Part shown: positions 36,634 through 48,231 of the stretch, piece after piece
Layout: each line of letters starts with the position of its first letter
Numbering within the stretch: the first letter of the stretch is position 1
Assembly: GCA_025618425.1 (NCBI GenBank)
Contig: CM046835.1
Location: forward strand, 12,734,238-12,798,237
DNA: 64,000 nt
Direction: 5' to 3'
From: Heliocidaris tuberculata
Lineage: Eukaryota > Echinodermata > Echinoidea > Camarodonta > Echinometridae
Made by a program: the position numbers and the translations under genes
The notes under the pieces: model-generated
The model's input: the letters and a program-made list of their open reading frames with translations, nothing else
Told to the model about the DNA's origin: nothing
Database searches by the model: none

Positions 36634-39600
36634 TTACCCGAGCCGGGCCAAGCTCCAAAACACCACGATTGGCGACTTTTCGGTCCCTTTAAGGTGTTTT
36701 TTTCCCAGCTTTAGGTACTCAAGCCCATAGACGTAAAAGAGGAAAAACATAGTGGCAAACCCTGTGAGTGCTCCAGAGCAGTGGCACACCTCACCCCCTT
36801 CAATCCAGACTGCAGTTACAAAGTCTTCTTGTAGCAGCTTTCCTCTAAACACTGCAGTTGTTGTTGGTGTCACAGGTTCCTAAGAATGTGGAAGGAAAGA
36901 AATTTACCAGGTCACTGTGCATGATAAAGTAAAATCATCTTATGATTCTCCATAGAACTACAGAAGTATGTAGGGAAAAGGGTAGAGGAAATGAGAAAAA
37001 AATGGAGATAAATCTAGTGTCATACTCTAAACTTTAACCCCATGTAATTTAAGTGAACAGTTTCCTGCATCAGATTCAGACCACTCCCCCCCCCCCCCAC
37101 CACTTATGTTACACAATCTCTTAATAGTATCTTTATGGTAGAATGGAATAGTGGTTGCAACATGTTTGGGAAGAAAGGGTTTAAATTGTCATTTACCTTG
37201 TCTACAACATACATCATGTCCTTCTCCCCAAGCAGGTGTGGTATGGCCAGAAATGAGACCGCAAGTGTCAGATCTGGAAGTTAATCAGACAAATTATATT
37301 AAATCTATGAAAGAACTGGCGTTCACATAACAAACAATTGATGTGGAGGAGCTTTTCACAGCAACTTGATGTACACCCCTGTTATTAACACATGTACAGA
37401 ATTATAAAACATGATAGTTCTGTAACAGAGTCTGCGTAAGTAAAGAAAAAAATTAAATAATATTTTTTTCGAAGACAAAAGCTTCAAGCCCCCTCCTGTT
37501 GGAATGGTAACCAAGAAGAGCATTGCAAAATGCATTCTAAACATTTAAACAAATACTGACCTTTCATTTTGTCTCCCTCAATACACTCCTGGATGAAGCC
37601 GAGGCATTATATTCCTTGAAGAGACAGCTTGTGGAGCCAAGGGTCGAATTCCTCCAAACGTGGATGATTTTCTCTGCTACTTTTTCGAGGGCAGTCCGGA
37701 AAAACTCAATCTCTTTCAGAATCTGCAAATTCAAAAAAATATATTATAGCATTGTTCTTGTTTTGTTCTGTCAGAGAAAGTATAAGCCATGAAATTTATC
37801 AAAAATAATCCTAAGAATGGACGAAATTTGTAAAGCTAATTATTAAAGCTGACATCCATAATGAATTTGTGTGCTTTGAACATCATAAAAACAAGGTAGA
37901 TAGAGGGAATCAAATTAAAACATTCCTTTTGCCTGAAAAATTTTGTACATGTATGCAACTATTATCTGTTTCTGATAATTAAGTCCAGATTATTGATAAA
38001 CCTCTACTTACCCAATACTCCGAGTCTCCAACTACAGGATGGGGAACTCCTCCACTTCAAAAGCAACATGCTCGGCACTATATTGAGCTCGGTGAGTCCT
38101 AGTGCGCCTCATGATATCTTCTATGACACCTTTATCCAGGTTGCGCCTCCTCGCAAGCACTTTTAACTCTTTTCATCTTCTCCTTGGAGATCATCCTTAA
38201 AAAGTGAATACAGAATATGGAAGAGTTTGAAACTCCATTCTTCCTATGGACAAAAAGAAATCACCTACATTTTACCTTACCAAATACGCATAATGTCGTT
38301 ATCAATTACATATAATTAGATATCAAAATGGAGATTCAACCCACCTCATACAATGTGATTAGATGCGTTCAGATCAGAATTAAACGATTGCCCACTTATG
38401 CATGTACAAGCTTATCTGAAGATAACCTTGTACTCCACAATAGCTTTAACGGGTGAATAGGCTTCAATAGGTTTTGTGTGTATTAGCGGGAAGTGGTACA
38501 TTCTAGATCATTCATACATGAGAGGAAAATAATTATTTAAAATTTCATTTTTAACTCTGAAACCTCAAATTTTTAGCATACATAGTGAGAGTTGACAAGT
38601 CCCTGAATCAGGTAAAATAGCAAATTCAAGAAAATTAAATCTTGCTTGGATCAAATTTGTTGTCTGTTTTTTACTACTGCAACAGTGAATGTTTGACACA
38701 GTCCCACATAGGCAAGGGCCTATGAGTGACGATTGCCTAATACCACATTGATCATTGGACGGGATCACTCATAGCGGCATTATGTGTATACATCTTGGAC
38801 GGTTGTACATCTCAACACTATCAAACACCACTGCACAAAATTCACCAAAATTCACTCAAAATCGGCATTTAATTTACAAATACCGACATGAAATACGATA
38901 AATTCAACTCACTGATGTTGGAAAAGATAATTCCAAAAATTAAATCCTTAATTTACGGGGTATCGAAGTCATTGTGTACATTTCTTGGTCACCGCGAGCG
39001 CTGACATCTCCCCCCCCCCCAAAAAAAAAATTTGGTCGGCAAAAATTTGGTCACTGTCGACGCCCATACGTAAAAGTCCCGATTTTTCGTGTGCGCAATT
39101 GTAGAGATCAGTGTGCATCAGTATACATATTACCATTGAATTGGTTAGCATGGTTAGGCCTAGGCTCTACTATTTAAGGAATCGGCTTAATTTACCAATT
39201 TAACTGAACAATCCGTTTAAAGCTCCTTTTTCAGGTAATTCAGGGTCCAAGGTATTCTCCGTTTGAAAATCTTGCAGCCGTATTCAAACTGTTATTGTGT
39301 AAGTCAATGTGTATTCGGTTTGCACAGCAGAGTGATACTGATACGACCGTTTCTGTCTCTAAGTGAAGAGCTAATGAACGAGAGACAGAATTTTCGGTCT
39401 ACATGTAGGTGTGGATATGGATGGGATGGACATTGGTGGGATTTACTTACACTTAATAACAACAAAAAAAAAAAAAACAGAACGTACCTCAAGCATGTCA
39501 AGTGATTACCTCAAAGCCTTCTTTACAGGAGAGGCCATCTTCTTTAGCATGTTTAGACTTTGCGCCAGGTGCACTGCTTCCTTTTTCCAGCCAAATAGCC

Positions 39601-39697
39601 CTCTTTTCTTGACTTTAGTCTCTAGAACATCCTCATCTATTCTAGGCCTGGGCCGGGTCGACCCTACTTTTATTTTGAGGGACTCCTTCCATGTGTC
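36634..39697 (-). pseudogene. Five-exon decayed gene inside the CACACTAAG element
   Basis: On the minus strand five exons have good borders: 39697-39510 (DTWKESLKIKVGSTRPRPRI...SPVKKALR), 38195-38012 (MISKEKMKRV, RRRNLDKGVIEDIMRRTRTH), 37722-37561 (ILKEIEFFRTALEKVAEKI), 37273-37198 (DLTLAVSFLAIPHLLGEKDM) and 36879-36634 (EPVTPTTTAVFRGKLLQEDF...LTGFATMFFLFYVYGLEYLK). Each intron starts GT and ends AG. Exon 2 has at least two frameshifts and exon 3 one, so it is broken. The C-terminal pattern recalls uncharacterised animal proteins annotated as SAMD3-like; that is a recollection and not a proof. It may be the element's accessory gene or a captured host gene. Confidence 0.5.
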
Positions 39698-40800
39698 CTG
39701 TTGGATAAATGTATACCAGAAAAATTTTGTGTCCTGATGCTATTATTACTGATAATAATTTCGGTACAATAAAAATAAATTGGGAGGGAAACGTGAAATT
39801 TGGTAAACAGATCAAATCAGAACTTGTCTTGACAAAAAGTTACACAAAATTGAACAGATGGGACTGGGACCTTGACATACGTAAATATTGTTGCTCGATC
39901 TTGTTTACACTGTTATTTTGTGAAATTTTGTGAAATATATATCAAAATACACATGATGTCATGCCATGACTTGATTACACAGAGGTTATATTCTACAAGA
40001 CATAAAAACATATTTTACGCTTACCGTTAACGCTGAAAGCTCACCAGAGAAAGGATATCGCGCGGCTGAATTTGATTTGAATTTTGTGCGAGCAATATGC
40101 ATATGCAGCTCAGAGATTGATCGGCCAATCATGGCGCACGTATTAAAGCGATACGAATATGGTATTTTTAATTTTTTTTTTAATTTCAATAATTCATGAA
40201 TCAAATAATTTATATTTGAAGAAAATAGAGCTTAAAATGTGGTTATAATGAAATAAAATGCAATTCTAAAAGAAATACTGTGGCAGAAACTGTAACACTT
40301 ACCCTGTTTAACTTCATGTTCAGCATTTTCGTGGGCATTTTCTGTCGATCGCTTTCATTGGCCAATGATGTTTAGACGGGCGAAGTTGACGTAGTCTTTT
40401 GGCCAAAACGTTCAAAATTGTCCTCGAAAGTACAGTTCATTTATGAGACTAAATAGTTTGCAGATGAACATGTTATTACAACAGTATGTCATAATATAAC
40501 CGATTAAATATTACATTTAATGACAAACTTGAATAATTTCTAAAAAAGGACACCAAACAAAAGACTACACGTCATAACGCAGCATACGTTTGAGACTAAC
40601 AAAAGGTACAAGTTTGCACCCTCTTCAGATTTATCATTGAAATTACTCAAAAGGGTACAATATTGTACCTTTTACGTAGTTTGCTACACATTGCACCTTT
40701 TTTTGGATTTTTGCACCATTTGTGCACCTTTAATTCTTAGTGTGTTGGACATGTCCAACACTCTCTGCGTGTCCTGCTTGCTCCTATACCTGCTTTTTTA

Positions 40801-42080
40801 TTTGGGGGGCCTGTAAGAGGGGAAGGATGGGGAGTACGCCGGGTCTGTCAGGGTTCTGATGAGTAAGTCTCTGGTATCATCTTACAACAGGTATTATAAG
40901 AACGTGAATGTAGGAATATCATGTTCAATGTCAGTGGGTTCCTGTATTGAATATGTCTAGACTGCATGTTTCATTGATTCTATTCATTAACAGTAGAACA
41001 TTCTTCAATACCATGATTGTGAGTCAATATACACTGTCCTTTTAGAATCATTCATTGATTATACCTGACCTACTGTGAATTTGGAGGTCACACACCAACA
41101 ATTCAAAATCCAACATTTCAGTGTTGAAAAAAGAACCGCACCAGAAACTGGAATATGTTTTTCGAAGTCCCTCTCCCACGCAGACATGAGTTCATTGTAC
41201 TTTTTAACCGACACTGTTTCTTGTTACTTCAAACAGCAGGTACCATAATACATGTGGTTCTAAGTTAGACCTCTATCATGTCTACACGAAAATGGTTTTA
41301 TGTCTTCAAAGTTTAAATCTAGGGTTCTATCTTATGTGTGCATTGTGGTGAAAGTTTTGATTTTTTTTATGTTGAGTAATTAAAAAATGACACTGGCTAT
41401 CGCTGATAAAAAAAAAAATACATGAGTAATTATAACTTATGCCATGGGATTGATTGCGCGGACGAATATGTTCCGTAATTATTCATTAATATTGTTACAA
41501 ATGCCCCAGCCCCAGCTATCCATTTAAGTCAGCATAGATCGATGTATCAAAGATGCGTCTACAATTTGGAAAACAGATCCATTTGCTGCCTGAAATAATT
41601 CATAGTTTATCATTAGTAAATGTCATTTCCATTTACAAAATCATGCATGTTATTATGGCGATTATACCAGCACTTTATACTAGGCAATGCAGGCCAATCC
41701 ACAAGCGAAACATGTCTTTCCCTACTCCCATTTACAACTCTCCCATGGGTGGCTCAACTCTCGTTATGAGTATACTCAACTCTCCTCACCCTGCGGGAGA
41801 CTTGCGCCATTCGACAATTTTTTTTTAAAAACGGACTACATGTACTACTTTGAAATGCAATCTCCTTGAATATCATAACCCACATTGTATTATAACATAG
41901 GAGCTAAATTTCAAATGAGAAAAAGTTGTCTAACCCACAATGCAGGTCTGGGGAAATATGGCCCATTATGAAAAAAGTGGCTCAACTCTCCTGGATCTCC
42001 CCTACCTTTTTCCCGACTGTAAAACAGCCCAATTTGTTTTGTAAAACAATGTTATTTTCAGAAAAGATACTTGTCCTCTT
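40801..42080. other. Right interior of the Harbinger-like element, no gene seen
   Basis: AT-rich DNA with repeated ACTCTCC and CCCAACTC-like phrases around 41730-42000 and no splice-linked frames. From 42090 on lie the subterminal GCGATCC/GGATCGC motifs of the right end. Confidence 0.5.
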
Positions 42081-42705
42081 AATTGATATAATATACAAGA
42101 CATGATGAAAATGGTTACTCCGATGCAAAATACGCACGCGCTGCAAAATCATCGAATATCGGTTTTAGTGGAATCGCATAGTCTGCGATGTCCTGCGACT
42201 GCGATCCGATTGGGCTCACAGTCGCAGAGCCATCGGATCGCAGTCGGATCGTGCAGTGTGCGCCGGGCTTTACACATTATTAATTCTCGCTCATGTACAA
42301 AGCAATGAATCATGAAAATTATGATATAAAATTGCCACAAAATTCCTAGACTATCATAACATAATCATATCTTTATGCAAAAGAGCAATTTGTTTAAATA
42401 AGAGTACTTATTCGGACTGCTGGTTGAATTTTCCATCTTCTTTCAATTTGGCGCAAGTCATTTTCACAGTCTCGACAAAAACAGTCAGTGTTTTCCCAAG
42501 CGTGAACGAAAATTTGATTTGTTAGTGGAACTTGATAGATGAGACTATTGGGCATCTATCGATATGACAAAGTTTCTGAATATTTTGAAATGTAATTTTG
42601 ACAGATTTTTCAAAAGTGTAACATTTTTTTATACCCACTGAAGTGCTTAGAAACAATGACAAAATCACAAATTGTTTACATTCATTTAAATTTGACATTT
42701 ATTCC

Positions 42706-43115
42706 AACAGTCAGACCCAACTCCGGAAAACCGAGCACAGGTATATACTCTGAAAACGGCGTATGGAGCAAGATGAATATAGAGCCCTCAACGTTCAGTG
42801 CGAGACAGTGTGTACCAAAGACATGGAAAAATCTTGCAATGTCGACCTGCTGTTAATAATATATTTTTCAAAAATAATGCTGCGGATATATTTATTTCAA
42901 GCGTTTGTCATTTGAAAGTCATTTCATATGACGAATCATTCAAGGATTTTGAAAATAATTGGCACACAGCATTATTTCTACAAAAATATACATCGTTGGC
43001 TGGTTGACTTTGCAAGATTTTCCCCATGCCTTTTGTACACACTGCCTCGCACTGAACGATGAGGGCTCTATATTCATACCTGTGCTCGCTTTTCCGGAGT
43101 TGGGTCTGACTGTCC
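42706..43115. mobile_element. Foldback MITE inside the Tc1-like relic
   Basis: CAGTCAGACCCAACTCCGGA at the left is inverted at the right (TCCGGAGTTGGGTCTGACTG). Pairing continues through ATATAGAGCCCTC, CAGTGCGAGACAGTGTGTAC and ATCTTGCAA to about 190 bases per arm with a loop of about 70. No protein is encoded. Confidence 0.8.
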
Positions 43116-43219
43116 AATGTGATATATTACAGGAGTGTACTCACTTTTGTTTCCATCAATTTGAACAATATCCTTAGAATGCTACACTGTAGTATGGAAT
43201 AAATATTTTTGTACCAATA

Positions 43220-44080
43220 GACATGTCACAAACTGTCTACTCTGCCATTGCTTTAAGGCTTGTGATTTTTGTATATTTTTGTTATTCGTTATTAGAATTT
43301 TAAAAACTTTTTATAAGTAACTCTCTTTTGTAGGAAACTATATATATATATATTGCTCTGAATGAGCAAGTTCAAGCTATTTTGTCATATACGTTACTGA
43401 TCATATGTAAGATTTTAGTGATGACTGCATCATGTTACAAGCCCTACTAGAATTCGGATCGAACCAGATATTACACGTATGATGTCATTTTATGTTTATA
43501 ACTCCACAAAACGTGGTAACGTATGGGCTACCAAACGACCAAATACCTTCGGCTCGCTCAAATTGACTGTCACATTACAATTTAAAGACTGTGTTATACA
43601 AAATTCCTATAACAATCCATGGAATGACTCGAAAATTACTATACAAACCACATAAGTCTATTTTTTGTTCAGACAGTATCCCCTTCAATTTCCTTTTCCA
43701 TGAAACAACGAGCTTGTATCTTCTCCGGTTTTCTTATTTTCCTGTCAAGGTTTTTCAGCAGAGACAGTCAACCCACACAGTGATTCAGAAAATGACTTTA
43801 ACACACCATATTTTACGTCAAGAAAGCTACTTCAGGGGCAACACGTATACTACGATTATGGTACGTTTTTTATTCTTTTATCCAATAATTATTACTTAGT
43901 TCCTGATACCTTTTGGGTGTTCATATCCTTGACTAGCCTTCATGGTTGATCATCACCGTTTGATATCCTCTCCCCCTCTCTCTCGGTTAAGTACTCGTCT
44001 AAAGTTTTTAACAGTAATTATCCCTGTTGACTAACTTTCTTCGTGGATATCATGTCCATAATTATTTAATGACTTACCTG
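43220..44080. other. Non-coding stretch, nothing recognised
   Basis: AT-rich, with a short (TA)n run near 43340. A 102-codon open frame at 43591-43899 has no domain and no splice context. Confidence 0.45.
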
Positions 44081-44084
44081 GAAA

Positions 44085-45362
44085 TATTTTTTTGGACGAC
44101 GCGCCGCTGGATAGGGTATCATCAACAAAATTTCTAGGGCTTACGATTGACGATAAACTAAACTGGAACATGCACATACAAAAAATATCCAAAATTGTTT
44201 CCCGGAATATTGGAATAATGAATAAACTCAAATATTTCTTTCCAAGGACTACACTTTTCATACTATATTTTTCACTGATATTACCTTATCTTAATTATAG
44301 AATAATGGCTTGGGGTAACACTAATAAATATCTTATTGATAAAATTACTATCTTACAAAAGAAAATCATAAGGATAATGTATGATGCTCCTGTTCGTTCA
44401 CATAGCGATCCTTTATTCTACGAATCAAAAATTCTAAAGTTTCCAGATTTATTTCTTTTTCAAACAGGACAATTCATGTATAAATTGAATAAAAACGAAC
44501 TGCCACACGCTTTCATTAACATGTTCACAAGAAACAGTTCCATACATATATGTACATACCCAACAAGACAATCCAACTGTTTCCACCTTCCCCGCACCGG
44601 CACTCTTTTGCACACAAAACCGTCTCTTTCTACGGCCCGAAATAGTGGAACTCACTTAGCAGCGATATAATCAACTCCAAAAGTCTTAACTGTTTCAAAA
44701 GCAAGTTGAAAAAACATCTCCTTCAACTATATGCAATGAATTCAAACTGAGCGAGCAGGACCCACCTCTAACTATCTCTCTCTCTCTCTCTCTCTCTCCA
44801 TCTCCTCTCTTCTCTGTTTAACTCCTTTTTCACCCCTTCTTTTTCCTGCCTTCTCCCTTCCTTCTTCTCACACACAGACACACTCATTATCTTTCATTTT
44901 CCTCCTTCCTCCACCCTCTTTCTCTTCAATCTCTTTTGTTTCCACACCGTCTTGCATTTCCACTTTACTTTGACACTTAGTTTTTCTTATGGGTTGAGGC
45001 AATAGTCCTACCTCAACTCACTTATCAATTCTCTCTTATCAATAATTCGCTTCTCGTAATGATGCTTTATGAATTTATTATTATTGAACGACCCAATCGT
45101 GATTAAGTTATTTAAGTTTCTGGACATGCAATATACATGATATACCAGCTTTGCTTTTAAACATGTCCAACTGTTTTCAACATCACTTAATAAGTCAATA
45201 CCTCTACATCATATTTTTTACTTATTGATATTTGATTATGTGCCCATATCTATGGAAAAACATCATTGTTATATATTGTTGTTATTATATTCATTTTATG
45301 TTATGCACTACAGTATTATGTTAATATGATTGAAAACAGTCAATAAAATCTGAATCTGAATC
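44085..45362 (+). mobile_element. CR1-like LINE, 5'-truncated, 3' end with TGAATC repeat
   Basis: Plus-strand RT C-terminus at 44092-44670: RVSSTKFLGLTIDDKLNWNM, then FFPRTTLFILYFSLILPYLN and YPTRQSNCFHLPRTGT. In a shifted frame SKLKKHLLQLYA follows to about 44750. The 3' UTR has a pyrimidine-rich tract (44775-44950) and ends in AATAAAATCTGAATCTGAATC at 45341-45361. The short 3' repeat tail fits CR1/L2-type elements. The reading frame is nearly intact over about 190 codons, so this copy is younger than the other LINEs here. Confidence 0.85.
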
Positions 45363-45999
45363 TTTTCTTTCATGGGACACGAGGGTATTTCGCACTCGTT
45401 CTGAAAAAAGTTCACTCATTGTACCGACTTGTGAATATACTCATCAGCACGCGCGATATACCCGTGTATCTCAATCAAGGCCGTTTAATATTGTATAATT
45501 ACTACTGATTAGCTTTAAGGCGGATTCACACCGAACACGACACACGACACAGAACACGACAAAACGACATGAACGACTTTCTGAAAAATCGCTCTAATGC
45601 AAACCCTATGGCACCGTGCACACCTGCCACGACATTTTTCGAAACGTCGTGCACGACGATTTTAGGGGTTTTTAGTCGTTTCAGAAAATCGCTCAGCGAG
45701 CGATTTTCCCAGCACGACAAACGACATTTTGGCCACCAACCAATTAGCGTGGAGGATTTGCAGTGACGTCATATTTATCCAAAGCCGCTAACTGCATTGC
45801 AGAAACTTTTCATATCTCCAGCTCATATCTCTATGGGATTTTACGTGTAAATTATTTTATCGCACCGCACAAAAATTACCATAGAGCTAAACACAGAAAC
45901 ACAGCACCGGTTATGTTTTCGTCGAGTCCAACCAAAACGAGAGATCTAAGATACACAGATCTACTTGTCTGATTGATCCTTTGGTTGAAAGGTTGCTGA

Positions 46000-48220
46000 A
46001 AATTAATCTACGGTAAGTAACACTAAGACTGATTAGATGAGAGGCCTATAGTCTATATTTTATCAATGTTTGACGAACTTAACAAAGGCCAATGTTTGAT
46101 CAACTTGACAAAGACCAAAACTAACGTTAACATTAATAGGTTTAGAGAATCCGTATTCTCGAAAGTGGCCTAAGTTAAGCCGGGCTTAACTTAGGCCACT
46201 GATTTATGGAAGGCCATTCATCAACTCCTAAGTCCCGTACAAATTACTAAATTTAGATCTAGATCTATGTAACAAAATAAAGAAACCAAATTATTTTCTA
46301 GCATGAAATGAGCATCAGAAATCAATTCTATCTTGTCGGTTTTTGTATTTGCATTTAGTCCCAGAACTATTGTGATTTTGTAAGATTTGTAAGCTCTCTA
46401 TAATTCGGTGGCCTAAATCTTCACACTTAGCCTTAGGCGGGACTTAAGTTAGGCGCCTAGCAGATCTAACTTAGACTGCGGAGTGAATAAATGGTTGCTA
46501 AACTTAACTTTACTTTATAGCCCTAAGGTAGGCTGGGTTATGACTTGAGCAAATTCAATGAGTAAAAGTTAGAGCTAGATCCCTGGCTCCAGATTTAAAT
46601 TAAGTTAGGTCTAACAAAGTTAGCTGTCTAGATTTATAGGCCTAATTCCTAATGTAAACTTAACTAAACAAGGCCTAACTGTTATTAAAGCTAAACTCCA
46701 GCCCGGTCCCAGCCCCAGGACCATTCCAGGTCCAGTCCAGGAGTCCAGACTCCAGGCAGTGTATCTGGAGGGGGCAAAGACTATGGCTGGGCATCAGTCC
46801 GTTTAAAGTCAGAGCTAGCCTGTGGTCTGCATATTAATGGTCTAGTGTCTGTAAAATCTACACAGAGCTAGAGAGAGAGAGAGAGAGAGACCCCCCCCCC
46901 CCCCCCCGCAAATTTCGAATCTGTCAGGGTCACTGAGTTAATAACGTTACTTACTAGACCATCTACTTGACATGATTTAGTCTCAATATTGTTGGTTCTT
47001 AATTTGAGCCTAATTTTGGGGAGGGGGGGGGGGGGGGGGGGAGCTAGGGGCTTGTACTTACTAAGCTGGTAATTCTAGGTCCAGATCTAGAGCCTAATGT
47101 TAGGCCAAATAACATTGGTCTAGATTCTAAGGCAAGAGTCTCTTTAAAATATCTAACATCAGTTTACATACACTGACTAACATTAGATCTAGATCTAGAC
47201 TCTAGAGTAGTAGAACTAAGTTAGAGACCTTTTTCTTATTTGTAGGTCTAACATTTAGATCTAACAGCGTTTCTTTTCCTTTGTCATTGTTGAGTGACAG
47301 AATGATGTGTAGAGTCTAGAGTTTGACTTTTAATTAGGCTTCATTTTTTTAGTCTATAATTATGTTAGACTCACTCCTCCAGGCTCCATATCTTTTTGTT
47401 TTATTATTTGTTTGTTTTAGGTAGTTTTGATTCTTTTTGTTCTGATCAAAGCATTTCCAGTAGATCTAGAAGCAGTCTAAGTTACAGGCCAATAAAATAA
47501 TTTTTAAAAAAGGGAGAAATAAAAATAGTCATTAGATCAATTTGACATATGGCAATAAGTAAAATTAAAATTTTCAGAGATAATTTTTTCAGTAGGGCTA
47601 CAAATCCGAAATAGGGATGTCAAAGATCTGGCGGTGGCAGATTTAGGGGGCATCCCCTTTTCGCTTTTCAGAGAATTTGAAGGAAAACTGGACAATTTTT
47701 TTTTTTTTTTAAATATAACCTTTATTTTTCTTTACTTGTCAGAAAGTTTTCTGAGATATGTGCCCCCCCCCCCTTTGACAAAATCCTGATTCCTGGATCC
47801 GCCCCTGGATCTAGAATAGATGTATATGTATTATGTACACTTGCTGTTCATAAACCCCTAAGTCTACATTGAGAAAAAGGGGCGAATCCCAACATTTGTT
47901 TGAGTGGGAGCGTAGTAGGTTGTAAATCAAATTATATATCACTATGGCCTTTATTATGATTTATCTTTTGCCATATCGCTATATAAACTCTCGATAAATT
48001 GAAATAGGTTAAATTTTATGTTTCCCTTTTTTTTTCAAGTTGAATAATTACATAAATTTATATCACAAGACCAACCATTCTATTTGAGATGAGACTAAAT
48101 GTGAATTTCTAATATGAAATAAAAGTCCATTCCATGAGGAAATATTAAAAGAACCTTATATATTTATGAACCTGTTTATTTGTAGTCTTATGGTTTGTTA
48201 CTTTCTCCATCTATTTTTTG
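46000..48220. other. Interior of 6 kb element: motif-rich, no gene
   Basis: A perfect palindrome AGTGGCCTAAGTTAAGCC / GGCTTAACTTAGGCCACT lies at 46164-46200. CTTAACTTAGG and AGATCTAGATC motifs recur to 47480. (GA)n(C)n is at 46872-46906, a G run at 47022-47041. A small hAT-like MITE may lie at 47632-47807 (CGGTGGCAGATTTAGG to CCTGGATCCGCCCCTG). No coding frames. Confidence 0.6.
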
Positions 48221-48231
48221 CAGCAAGAATG

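Larger units (their letters stand above)
33614..40744. mobile_element. 7.13 kb DNA element with CACACTAAG ends (CACTA/EnSpm-like, tentative)
   Basis: CACACTAAGAAATAAAGGT at 33614 is inverted at 40723-40744 (ACCTTTAATTCTTAGTGTG). TT lies on both sides, and the uninterrupted repeat S near 58945 reads GATTGTTGAACATG with a single TT, so a 2 bp target duplication is well supported. GGTGCA/TGCACC repeats fill both subterminal zones, a habit of CACTA elements, and CACTA occurs two bases inside the end. No transposase is visible. A decayed multi-exon gene lies inside on the minus strand. Confidence 0.72.
33290..40800. repeat. Dispersed repeat 'S', split by a 7.1 kb element
   Basis: 33290-33613 and 40745-40800 together match the uninterrupted copy at 58700-58995 (shared blocks include GCAAGAACTCTTGA, CGACGCGCGAYRTGTCACGG, CGTATGGAGCC, ACGTAGCCACA and ACTCCTATGTGC-like). 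The family is not known. This copy also carries a private 38 bp palindrome at 33484-33569. Confidence 0.72.
25612..42269. mobile_element. Harbinger-like DNA element, 16.66 kb, TTA target duplication
   Basis: The terminal repeats AGCCCGGCGCACACTG.ACGATCC are inverted over about 37 bases with one difference. The TTA outside both ends (25609-25611, 42270-42272) is the 3 bp duplication typical of PIF/Harbinger. The empty site is present in the window: the uninterrupted arm of MITE Q has one TTA at the matching place. Subterminal palindromes (GATCGGATCG...GTGTGC) and TTTTGGCCAATCAGGATGG followed by GATGACGTCATC occur at the left. No transposase or Myb-like gene was recognised inside, and the length is swollen by further insertions. 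Confidence 0.78.
24447..42631. mobile_element. Palindromic MITE 'Q' (arms 24447-24866 and 25311-25384 + 42270-42631)
   Basis: The left arm (24447-24866) begins TCAAAAAAAGTTACACTTTT after TA. Its inverted partner is in two pieces: the inner part at 25311-25384 (TGTGTCTGTG...ACTGTGCTTAA) and the outer part at 42270-42631 (CACATTATTAATT...AAAAGTGTAAC). Put together they match the left arm base for base apart from scattered changes. Before it was interrupted the element was about 1.3 kb with a GATT-type repeat core. The TA at both outer ends fits mariner-type targeting. Confidence 0.75.
23996..43217 (+). mobile_element. Tc1/mariner-like relic opened up by nested insertions
   Basis: The left end (23996-24080: TTGGTTCAACAATATTTATT... 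to ...AACAAAAGTGAGTACACC) and right end (43135-43217: GTGTACTCACTTTTGTTTCC... to ...ATATTTTTGTACCAA) are inverted copies with roughly 80 percent identity by eye. TA lies outside each end. Native sequence remains only at 23996-24446 and in parts of 42632-43217. A transposase C-terminal fragment (DEWNSMPSQAEEI) at 24370-24410 confirms the family. Everything between comes from later insertions. No intact transposase remains. Confidence 0.72.

Noticed and set aside
42149..42308. Short gene at the right end of the 16.7 kb element
   Set aside because: The frames read through terminal inverted repeat and subterminal palindromes.
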